From: Arabiibacter massiliensis
Lineage (GTDB): Bacteria; Actinomycetota; Coriobacteriia; Coriobacteriales; Eggerthellaceae
Direction of reading: 5' to 3'
DNA length: 64,000 nt
NCBI RefSeq assembly: GCF_900169505.1
Contig: NZ_LT827021.1
Span: forward strand, 1,612,001-1,676,000
Shown here: positions 43,951-50,661 of the stretch, piece by piece
Position numbering within the stretch: the first letter of the stretch is position 1
How the letters are laid out: each line of letters starts with the position of its first letter
Translations under genes and position numbers: made by a program
Notes under the pieces: model-generated
What the model was told of the DNA's origin: nothing
The model's input: only the letters and a program-made list of their open reading frames with translations
Database searches by the model: none

Positions 43951-44853
43951 CTACTCCTCCACGTCCGGGCGGATGACGTCGAAGCCCTCGCTCGCGGCTA
44001 CGAGCGCGCCTGCGAAGGCCGGGGTGGCGTTGCCGGCGGCGCGGAGGAACTGCGCGCCCGCCGTGCGGAGGCGCACGCCCGCCTCGACGAGGACATCGGG
44101 GCAGTAGTAGGGGTTCTCAGGCGTCGGCGCGCCCTGCTTCGGGGCGTTCTCCCCCACGAGGAGCTGCGCGAGCACGGGCAGCCCGCCCGCCCCCGCCGCG
44201 CGCCGGGCGAGCGTCTCGGCCACGTCGAGCGGCGCCGCCGTGGCGAAGCCGGCAACCGACGCGCCGCAGTCGAGCATGACCCCGAGGGCGTCCTCGAACG
44301 AGTCGCGGCCGCCGTCCAGCATGCCGTCCGCGTCCACGTCCACCGACGCGAGCACCGGGCCGTCGTACACCTGGCGCAGGCCCATGAGCGCGCACTTGAG
44401 ATCGGTCGCGCTCGCGAAGCCGTTCAGGAAGAGGGCGTCGAAGGCGAGCCCCGAGAGCGTGCGCGCCGCGCGGGCGTACTGGTCGCGGCTCTCGTTGAGC
44501 GACGACTTGCTCGAGGGGTCGAGGGGCAGCCCGCACGGGCCGACCTCGACCAGGACGTGCTGCGGCGAAAGCTGCGCGACCGCCGTCAGCGCGGCGCGGG
44601 CCACCTCGCCCCCCCGATCCTCCATGCCGCGATGGGCGAGGCGCGCCGGCGTGATCCCCTCCGTGCAGGCCACGAGGCACTGGGCGCCCGCCACCTGGCT
44701 CAGCCGCAGGGCGTCGCGAACGGCCTCCGGCTCAACGAGGCACGCGTACTCGAGGTCGCGCTCCGCGTCGAAGCCCTGGCGGGCGAGCACGGGAGCGACG
44801 GGGGCGGACAGCACGAGCATGTCCTTGTGGAAGCGCAGGGCGATATCGGGCAT
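43951..44853 (-). CDS. Homocysteine S-methyltransferase-like protein lacking the zinc cysteines
   Basis: The 300 residues form a TIM barrel like the Hcy-binding domain (MHT/BHMT): SQVAGAQCLVACTEGITPAR, LVEVGPCGLPLDP, LFLNGFASATDLKCALMGLR and a final AGAQFLRAAGNATPAFAGAL. In active enzymes zinc is held by a GGC-type Cys and a GGCCGTTP motif; here the latter position reads AQFLRAAGNATP with no cysteines. Methyl transfer to homocysteine by the usual mechanism is unlikely, so it may be a corrinoid- or other methyl-binding relative or a non-catalytic homologue. The following 91-residue gene is probably in the same operon. Confidence 0.7.
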   Translation of the reverse strand: MPDIALRFHKDMLVLSAPVAPVLARQGFDAERDLEYACLVEPEAVRDALRLSQVAGAQCLVACTEGITPARLAHRGMEDRGGEVARAALTAVAQLSPQHVLVEVGPCGLPLDPSSKSSLNESRDQYARAARTLSGLAFDALFLNGFASATDLKCALMGLRQVYDGPVLASVDVDADGMLDGGRDSFEDALGVMLDCGASVAGFATAAPLDVAETLARRAAGAGGLPVLAQLLVGENAPKQGAPTPENPYYCPDVLVEAGVRLRTAGAQFLRAAGNATPAFAGALVAASEGFDVIRPDVEE

Positions 44854-45151
44854 GGGGAATCCTTTCGTCGGCTTTGCATGATACCAAAACGCGGCGCTCG
44901 CGGCGACGTGCGGGCGCGGACGTTCCCGCGCACGGGGCGCCCTGCGTAAGCTTCGGGCCCGCCTGGGCAGAGCGCTCTGGCAGACGAACGGCTCCGCTCC
45001 GCCCGCGAACGGCGCCCCGGGAGGCCCCGCTGCTCGACGTTTTCACGCCTTTAAGCGCGCGACCTGCTCGTTCACCGACCGTTCAGCGCCGCTGCACAAG
45101 ACCAACACGACCCGACCACACGTTTTTCAAGGCCGACTTTTATACTAGGCC
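44854..45151. other. Leader region before the two tandem sRNAs
   Basis: No gene seen. It holds the divergent methyltransferase promoter region and, near its end, the TATACT -10 (45141-45146) of the first small RNA. Confidence 0.5.
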
Positions 45152-45286
45152 CTGCAAACGAAAGATTCCCCTCCTTTCAGTTTGTACTGCTTTTACCCCT
45201 TACAAAGCAGTGGCGGTGCGAAGGCACCGCATCATCCCCTCCTTGTGGCCCGGTGAGCTCCCCTCTCACCGGGCCGATCCTTTTCT
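45152..45286 (+). ncRNA. Small RNA with C-rich loops, copy 1 (about 135 nt)
   Basis: Starts about six bases after TATACT. It can form four hairpins or exposed sites in order: caaacgaaag/ctttcagtttg with loop attcccctc; ctgcttt/aaagcag with loop containing acccctt; gcggtgc/gcaccgc; then a single-stranded atcatcccctccttgt and a strong terminator ggcccggtgag/ctcaccgggcc with loop ctcccct, followed by gatccttttct. Repeated CCCCUC/CCUCC stretches in loops are typical of sRNAs that base-pair with Shine-Dalgarno sequences. Shares sequence and structure with a second copy at 45534. No reading frame fits. Confidence 0.75.
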
Positions 45287-45533
45287 CGGACCCCCGACGC
45301 CGCCCGAGCCGCCCTCGGTCAGCCGCTCCCACGCCTCTCCTATTTTTGTGCAGATGCACAATTAGAAGCGGCTTACTTCGCGAATGCTTTCCCGATTTCA
45401 GCGCGTTTCACCTCAGGGGTTTTCCCTTATGAGCGGGAAGAATTTACCTATTTGTTACTTTCGCAGACACCAATTCACAAAACACGCACGTGTGCCACAT
45501 ATGATTTTCAACCTCAACTTTTATAATGGCTTC

Positions 45534-45670
45534 AGCAAACGAAAGGCTCCCCTCCTTTTCAGTTTGCATCTGCTTTATCCCTAAAAGCAGAGTCGGTGCC
45601 CAATAGGCACCGCATCATCCCCTCCTTGTGGCCCGGTGAGCTCCCCTCTCACCGGGCCGATCCTTTTTCT
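45534..45670 (+). ncRNA. Small RNA with C-rich loops, copy 2 (about 137 nt)
   Basis: Paralogue of the upstream RNA with its own TATAAT (45522-45527). It conserves all elements: gcaaac/gtttgc stem with loop ctcccctcc, ctgcttt/aaagcag with loop atcccta, cggtgcc/ggcaccg, the identical atcatcccctccttgt and the identical terminator stem with ctcccct loop and a longer T-run. Stems differ by paired changes between copies (gcggtgc/gcaccgc versus cggtgcc/ggcaccg), so structure is under selection. The conserved ttttcaa..c.acttttata block before both suggests common regulation. Confidence 0.78.
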
Positions 45671-45797
45671 GCGGCGGCATCTCAGCCGTTCGACACGCCT
45701 TCGACACGCGACGGCAACCCGTTCGCCGCGGCGTGCGCCGCTCGCCGGGCCCGTGCTAGAATCGGGGGCCTCGCACCCGTTACGTCAGGAGGATCCT

Positions 45798-46760
45798 ATG
45801 AACATCGTCGTCCTCGAAGGATACGTGAACAACCCCGGCGACCTCAGCTGGGACGCGCTCAAGCAGTACGGCGCCGTGACCGTGTACGACCGCACGCCGC
45901 GCGATCAGCTGGCCGCGCGCGTGGCCGACGCCGACATCGCCGTATCGAGCAAGGTGGCGTGGGACGCCGAGGCCCTCGGCTGGGCGCCGCGCCTCAAGAT
46001 GATCGCGCTCACATCCACCGGGTTCAACGTGGTGGACCTCGACGCGGCGCGCGAACGCGGCATCGTGGTGTCCAACGTGCCAGCCTATTCGACGCCCGAT
46101 GTGGCGCAGATGACGTTCGCGCTCTTGCTGGAGCTGTGCCTGCACGTGGGCGAGCACTCCCGCCTGGTCATGGACGGCGCATGGACGCGCGCGAAGGACT
46201 TCTCGTTCTGGGAGACGCCGCTGGTGGAGCTGGCGGGCAAGACGTTCGGCATCGTGGGGATGGGCAGCATCGGGCAGGCCGTGTGCCGCGTCGCGCGCGC
46301 CTTCGGCATGCAGGTGATGTTCGAGAACCGCTCGCCCAAGCCCGAGCTTGTGGGCGACGGCGTGCGGCAGGTGGAGCTGGACGAGCTTCTGGCCGCCGCC
46401 GACGTGGTGTCGCTGCACGTGCCGGCCACGCCTGAGACCGATCGCATGATGGACGCCACGGCCCTTGCGAAGATGAAGGACGGCGCCTACCTGCTGAACA
46501 CCGCGCGCGGCTCCCTGGTGGACGAGCGGGCCGTGGTTGACGCGCTGCGCTCCGGCAAGCTGGCCGGCTTCGGCGCCGACGTCGTGTCCACGGAGCCTAT
46601 GCGCCCCGACAACCCGCTTTTGCAGGCGAAGGGCGCGAACATCGTCGTGACGCCCCACATCGCCTGGGCCACCCACGAAGCCCGCGCCCGCCTGCTGTCC
46701 GTCGTGGCCGCCAACGTAGGCGCCTTCGCGGAGGGAAAGCCGCAGAACGTCGTTAATTGA
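45798..46760 (+). CDS. D-isomer-specific 2-hydroxyacid dehydrogenase
   Basis: NAD(P)-dependent dehydrogenase of the glycerate/hydroxypyruvate/phosphoglycerate group, 320 residues. It has the substrate-side LTSTGFNVVDLDAARERGIV, dinucleotide fold FGIVGMGSIGQAVCRVARAF, catalytic Arg in NTARGSLVDE, Glu in GADVVSTEPM and the His in VVTPHIAWAT. No ACT domain, so not a canonical SerA. ATG at 45798 has AGGAGG five bases upstream. The second C-rich sRNA ends 128 bases upstream, so read-through and regulation are possible. Exact substrate cannot be assigned. Confidence 0.85.
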   Translation: MNIVVLEGYVNNPGDLSWDALKQYGAVTVYDRTPRDQLAARVADADIAVSSKVAWDAEALGWAPRLKMIALTSTGFNVVDLDAARERGIVVSNVPAYSTPDVAQMTFALLLELCLHVGEHSRLVMDGAWTRAKDFSFWETPLVELAGKTFGIVGMGSIGQAVCRVARAFGMQVMFENRSPKPELVGDGVRQVELDELLAAADVVSLHVPATPETDRMMDATALAKMKDGAYLLNTARGSLVDERAVVDALRSGKLAGFGADVVSTEPMRPDNPLLQAKGANIVVTPHIAWATHEARARLLSVVAANVGAFAEGKPQNVVN

Positions 46761-46827
46761 TGCAATCATCATGCGTATAGCATGGTAGAATCAACCGGAT
46801 GAGGCGAATAGTGCTGGAGAAAGGAAA

Positions 46828-46860
46828 AAGCCGGGCTGCCCTCGACAAGTAACCCGGCTT
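46828..46860 (+). terminator. Hairpin after the dehydrogenase gene
   Basis: aagccggg/cccggctt (46828-46835, 46853-46860) with a 17-base loop, followed by aacacttg. It lies 68 bases after the stop in convergent orientation to galU. No T-run, so terminator status is uncertain. A second small ccgg hairpin follows. Confidence 0.5.
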
Positions 46861-46962
46861 AACACTTGACCGGCACCACCCGGTTGCGCGGGCGCTGCTG
46901 TCAATCCGTATTCTAATGTGCGGCTACCCAAATGGCAAGCGCCGCCGTCCGCCCGTCACCGA

Positions 46963-46978
46963 TGCTTCACGTGAAGAA
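46963..46978. promoter_or_regulatory. Degenerate parS-like site
   Basis: TGCTTCACGTGAAGAA matches 13 of 16 bases of canonical parS and keeps the central TTCACGTGAA palindrome. It lies in the galU 3' spacer, 18 bases past the galU stop. May be weak or coincidental. Confidence 0.35.
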
Positions 46979-46995
46979 TCGGCTCGCTTTCTCCC

Positions 46996-47814
46996 CTACC
47001 CGTTCTTCCTTGCGAACAAAACGTTGTTCGTCTCGAGCCAGCTTTCCACGGTGCCGGTATCGAAGCCGTCGGCGGGGTCGATGACGAGCGCGTACATCTC
47101 CTCCTCGCGGAGCACCGCGTCGAGGGCGTCGGTGAGCTGGATCTCGCCGCCCACGCCGGGTTCCACGTCGGCTAGAAGCTCCATCACGCGCGGCGAGAGC
47201 AGGTAGCGGCCGAACACGGCCAAGTTCGACGGCGCGTCCTCAAGCGCCGGCTTCTCCACCAGGGCGTCCACCTTCCACACGTCGCCCTCGCCCTCCACGG
47301 CCGCGCCCGCGATGACGCCGAAGCGGCTCACCTCATCGTCCGGCACGGGCATCACGGCGATCACGCTCGCGCCGCCGTGCGCGTCGGACACCTCCTGCAT
47401 GCGGGGAAGCATCTTGTTGTCGGGCACGAGCACGTCGCCCAGCAGCACGTAGAACGCCTCGTCACCCGTTTTCCCCGCAGCGCAGCGCACGGCATGCCCC
47501 AGGCCGAGCGCCTCATCCTGGTACACGTAGCTCACGTTGTAGGCGCCCACCTGCTCCACGAGGTCGGCGTACTTGTCCTTGCCACGGGCGCGCAGCAGGG
47601 CCACGAGCTCCGGGTTCGGGCTGAAGTGCTCCTCGATGGCCTTCTTCTCGCGACTGTTGATGATGACCACCTCGTCGGCCGCCGACGCCAGGCCCTCCTC
47701 CACCACGTACTGGATGGCCGGACGGTCCACCACCAGCAGCATCTCCTTGGGCTGGGCCTTCGTGGCGGGCAGGAAGCGCGTGCCGAGGCCGGCCGCGGGA
47801 ATGAGAGCCTTCAT
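46996..47814 (-). CDS. galU: UTP-glucose-1-phosphate uridylyltransferase
   Basis: Makes UDP-glucose for cell-envelope glycans. The 272-residue product starts MKALIPAAGLGTRFLPATKA with the nucleotidyltransferase signature and continues QPKEMLLVVDRPAIQYVVEE. It has DEVVIINSREKKAIEEHF, YVYQDEALGLGHAVRCA and VLLGDVLVP with the catalytic Asp, and ends in IQLTDALDAVLREEE and DPADGFDTGTVESWLETN. Normal length. Its upstream spacer holds a family A repeat. Confidence 0.94.
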   Translation of the reverse strand: MKALIPAAGLGTRFLPATKAQPKEMLLVVDRPAIQYVVEEGLASAADEVVIINSREKKAIEEHFSPNPELVALLRARGKDKYADLVEQVGAYNVSYVYQDEALGLGHAVRCAAGKTGDEAFYVLLGDVLVPDNKMLPRMQEVSDAHGGASVIAVMPVPDDEVSRFGVIAGAAVEGEGDVWKVDALVEKPALEDAPSNLAVFGRYLLSPRVMELLADVEPGVGGEIQLTDALDAVLREEEMYALVIDPADGFDTGTVESWLETNNVLFARKNG

Positions 47815-47932
47815 GGATGCACCTTTCTCGTAAACGTGCGCGAAGCGCCGCAGAAGCGGCGCCTCGTTCGTTGCGTTTCGTTATTGTAGCACGGCAGGGA
47901 AATGCAGTGTCGCGCTTCGCGCTCCTTGTAAC

Positions 47933-48013
47933 GGATCCTTCGACTTCGCGGCTGCGCCGCTGCGCTCAGGATGACGCGAGGGGGAAGCGCTGCGCCGCTG
48001 CGCACAGGATGAC
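47933..48013. repeat. Family A repeat with a partial tandem copy
   Basis: Full copy 47933-47975 (ggatccttcgacttcgcggc ... gctcaggatgac), then a second ...gcgccgctgcgcacaggatgac end at 47990-48013. It lies between ccmD and galU. Confidence 0.75.
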
Positions 48014-48021
48014 AGGGGGCG

Positions 48022-48207
48022 CTACTTGGCCTGCTGCTCGGCGAGGGCCTCTTCCAGGACGGCCATCTGCTTCTCGGCCTTCTTGAAGCCAAGCGTGATG
48101 ATGAGCACGTACACCAGGATGGCCACCCACATGAGGGCGTAGGCCCCGATGATGAACGGCATGGACGGCGCGACGGTGCTGTATATCTCGACAAGAATCG
48201 GATTCAT
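48022..48207 (-). CDS. ccmD: CcmD-like small membrane protein
   Basis: A 61-residue protein with one membrane helix (PFIIGAYALMWVAILVYVLI) and a charged, helical C-terminus (KKAEKQMAVLEEALAEQQ). Size, topology and position after ccmC match CcmD, which helps release holo-CcmE from the CcmABC complex. Sequence identity to known CcmD is low in general, so the call leans on context. ATG at 48207 has AAGGAGAG upstream. Confidence 0.75.
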   Translation of the reverse strand: MNPILVEIYSTVAPSMPFIIGAYALMWVAILVYVLIITLGFKKAEKQMAVLEEALAEQQAK

Positions 48208-48245
48208 GGTTTGCTCTCCTTCTCATTCAGTGAGGATCCTTGGTG

Positions 48246-48280
48246 GGATCCTTCGACTCGCTTCGCTCGCTCAGGATGAC
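48246..48280. repeat. Family A repeat copy, short form
   Basis: ggatccttcgactcgcttcg then ctcgctcaggatgac in the ccmC-ccmD spacer, preceded by a partial ggatccttgg. Confidence 0.8.
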
Positions 48281-48324
48281 GCGGGGGCGGATTCCTTCGG
48301 CCCGCTTCGCTCGGGGCGGAACCC

Positions 48325-49095
48325 CTAGTCCTCCAGCTGCTCTTTCAGCGCCTCCACGCGCTCGGTCAGGCGAACCTGGCGGAAGCGCAGACGGTACAGC
48401 GCGAAGCCCACCATCGCGATGCCCAACAGGCAGAACATGAGCGTGATGCCCATGTCGCCCGACATGCCGCCTTCGCGCACCACCACGGGATGGATGCTCG
48501 AGGGGATGAGGCGCGTCACCATGAAGCAGATGGGCACGTCGATGAGCGCGATGATGGCCAGCACGGCGCCGTAGGTGGCGCGGCGCTCGGGCTCGTCGAT
48601 GGCGTTGCGCAGGATGAAGTACGCGATGATGATGAGCATGAGGATGAGGTACGTGGTCAGGCGCGGATCCCACGTCCACCACACGCCCCACTCGAAGCGC
48701 GTCCACAAGTCGCCCGTGATCATGGTGCACGCCACGAACAAAAGCGCGATTTCCATGGCGATCTTCGAGCACGTGTCGAAGCGGCGGTTCTTCGTCATGA
48801 GGAAGCGCACCGCGTAGTAGCCCGCGAACGCGAGCGCCACGAACGACGTGATGGCCACCGGCATGTGGAAGTAGAAGATCTTCTGCGACAGCAAAAGCAC
48901 GCTGGTCACCATCTGGCCGCCGATCATTTCCGCGCCGTTCACTGCGGCGCCATTCACCGGCGAGGCCCACAGGAACGCCAGCAGAAAGCCGATCGTCGAC
49001 AGCACGATGCCCGCGATGAGCACCCCCGGCGCGATCCGGTCGGGCCACTGCCCCGCCTCCGGAAGCTTCAGCGACTTTTTCGTTTCCTCGGTCAT
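48325..49095 (-). CDS. ccmC: Cytochrome c maturation protein CcmC (haem handling)
   Basis: Membrane protein that loads haem onto CcmE. The 256 residues have six helices and the tryptophan-rich WGVWWTWDPRLTTYLIL signature, with conserved His in KIFYFHMPVAITSF and in SSIHPVVVREGG flanking it. The C-terminal tail is charged (about 35 residues). It lies downstream of ccmB across a family A repeat and upstream of ccmD. Confidence 0.93.
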   Translation of the reverse strand: MTEETKKSLKLPEAGQWPDRIAPGVLIAGIVLSTIGFLLAFLWASPVNGAAVNGAEMIGGQMVTSVLLLSQKIFYFHMPVAITSFVALAFAGYYAVRFLMTKNRRFDTCSKIAMEIALLFVACTMITGDLWTRFEWGVWWTWDPRLTTYLILMLIIIAYFILRNAIDEPERRATYGAVLAIIALIDVPICFMVTRLIPSSIHPVVVREGGMSGDMGITLMFCLLGIAMVGFALYRLRFRQVRLTERVEALKEQLED

Positions 49096-49138
49096 ACGGC
49101 TCCTTCTCTCTCAAACCCGCCGGACGTGCGTCCGCGCG

Positions 49139-49183
49139 GGATCCTTCGACTGCGGCGGCTTCGCCGCCTTCGCTCAGGATGAC
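49139..49183. repeat. Family A repeat copy adjoining the ccmB stop
   Basis: ggatccttcgactgcggcgg ... cgctcaggatgac. The end of the repeat lies one base from the ccmB TGA (49185-49187). Confidence 0.8.
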
Positions 49184-49184
49184 A

Positions 49185-49937
49185 TCAAGCGCTAATCACA
49201 AAATCGTACAGTACCCACGACGCCAGGATCATGATGACGTCGTAGCCGCCGGCGAGCGCCAACGAGGTCAGCATCACGTCGGCGTAGCCCTCCGCGCCCA
49301 CGATGACCGCCGTGGTGGCGGACACGCACGAGTACAGCAGCGGAAACACGAGCGGGATGAACAGCACGGCCAGCATGACGTCCTTGCCGCGCGTGTTGAT
49401 GGTGATGGTGGACAGCAGCGTGCCGATGCCCGCCACGCCGATGGTGCCCACCACGAGCGGCACCACCAGCAGCCAGAAGCTGTCGGCGGGCGTGGTGGTG
49501 GTCAGGAAGAAGAAGTAGAACAGCGGCACGGCGAGCACTTCCACCACCAGCAAAAACAGCAGGTTGGACGTGGACTTCGCCAAAAACACCACCGAGCGGT
49601 CCATGGGCACCAGCAGGATGCCCTCCAAACAGCCCTGCTCCTTCTCGTGCGCGAACGAGCGGTTCAGGCCCAGAAGCGACGTGAACACGATGAGCGCCCA
49701 CAGAAGGCCGCCCGACATCTGCAGCACGTCGGTGGTCTGCGACGTCTGCGCGAGCGCCGCCCCGTACACGATGATGACCAAAAGGGCGTAGATGCCCATG
49801 GACGTGAGCATCTCCTTGGTGCGGAACTCCTGCTCCAGGTCCTTGCGCAGCAGCGTCTTGTACTGCTGGAACGTCGAGGGCTTCCTCAGCTCCACGCCGC
49901 CGGCCGTGCGCACGGCGGCCTCCTTTTGCGCCGCCAT
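49185..49937 (-). CDS. ccmB: Cytochrome c maturation protein CcmB (ABC permease)
   Basis: Membrane half of the CcmAB ATPase complex. The 250 residues hold about six helices (MGIYALLVIIVYGAALAQTS; LLWALIVFTSLLGLNRSFAH, the latter with the family's EKEQGCLEGILLVPMDRS). A GATLLS-like loop lies in GIGTLLSTITINTRGKDVML. Start at 49937 immediately follows the ccmA stop (49938), so both are co-translated. Confidence 0.92.
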   Translation of the reverse strand: MAAQKEAAVRTAGGVELRKPSTFQQYKTLLRKDLEQEFRTKEMLTSMGIYALLVIIVYGAALAQTSQTTDVLQMSGGLLWALIVFTSLLGLNRSFAHEKEQGCLEGILLVPMDRSVVFLAKSTSNLLFLLVVEVLAVPLFYFFFLTTTTPADSFWLLVVPLVVGTIGVAGIGTLLSTITINTRGKDVMLAVLFIPLVFPLLYSCVSATTAVIVGAEGYADVMLTSLALAGGYDVIMILASWVLYDFVISA

Positions 49938-50660
49938 CTAGGCCACCCCCATGCCGACCGTCTCACGGTACATCGCCGCGAACTCGTCGAAGTCGAACGC
50001 GTCCTTCTGGTCGAACGCCACCACGCGGCCGCGCGCCAGCACGAGCGCGTGCGTGCACATGGCGAAGCCCTTCTGCAAATCGTGGCTCACCATGACGAAC
50101 GTGCGGCCCTCGCGCTGCCGCTCGATGAGCTCGTCGAATATCTCCACCGCATGCGGGTCGAGGCCCGAGTACGGCTCGTCCAAAAACACCACGTCGGGGT
50201 CGTGGATGAGCGCGCGGGCGATGGAGAGGCGCTGCGTCATGCCGCGCGAGAACGTGCGCACCACGTCGAGCCGGCGGTGCTTGAGCTCCACCGCCTCCAA
50301 GAGCTCCATGACGCGCGCCTCGGGGTCCACCACCCCGTAGAGGCGCGCGTATATCATGAGGTTCTGCTCGGCTGTGAGGTCGGGGTAGAGCATGGAGTTA
50401 TGCGAGATGAGGCCGATGTGGTCGCGCGCCTTGTCGGGCTCGTCCTTCAGGTCCACCCCCATGAGCGTGGCCGTGCCGGAGGTGGCGCGGGACAGGGTCG
50501 ACAGCACGCGCAGAAGCGTGGTCTTCCCCGCCCCGTTCGGGCCGAAGATGGACAGGAACGCGCCTTGGGGCACCTCGATGGTCACGTTGTCCACCGCACG
50601 GCGGTTGCCGAACACCTTCGAGAGCTTCTTCGTTTTGATGGCGGCGCCCACTTCGGCCAC
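49938..50660 (-). CDS. ccmA: Cytochrome c maturation protein CcmA (ABC ATPase)
   Basis: ATPase driving release of holo-CcmE. The 240 residues have Walker A FGPNGAGKTTLLRVLSTL, the signature TFSRGMTQRLSIARALIHDP, Walker B VVFLDEPYSGLDP and the H-loop VMVSHDLQKGF. The signature is S-R-G-M instead of L-S-G-G, as in many CcmA proteins. It lies directly after ccmF with one base between. Confidence 0.93.
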   Translation of the reverse strand: MAEVGAAIKTKKLSKVFGNRRAVDNVTIEVPQGAFLSIFGPNGAGKTTLLRVLSTLSRATSGTATLMGVDLKDEPDKARDHIGLISHNSMLYPDLTAEQNLMIYARLYGVVDPEARVMELLEAVELKHRRLDVVRTFSRGMTQRLSIARALIHDPDVVFLDEPYSGLDPHAVEIFDELIERQREGRTFVMVSHDLQKGFAMCTHALVLARGRVVAFDQKDAFDFDEFAAMYRETVGMGVA

Positions 50661-50661
50661 G

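Noticed and set aside
5584..49183. CRISPR array
   Set aside because: The family A repeats are dispersed singly over 44 kb, not spaced regularly with unique spacers; no cas gene is present.
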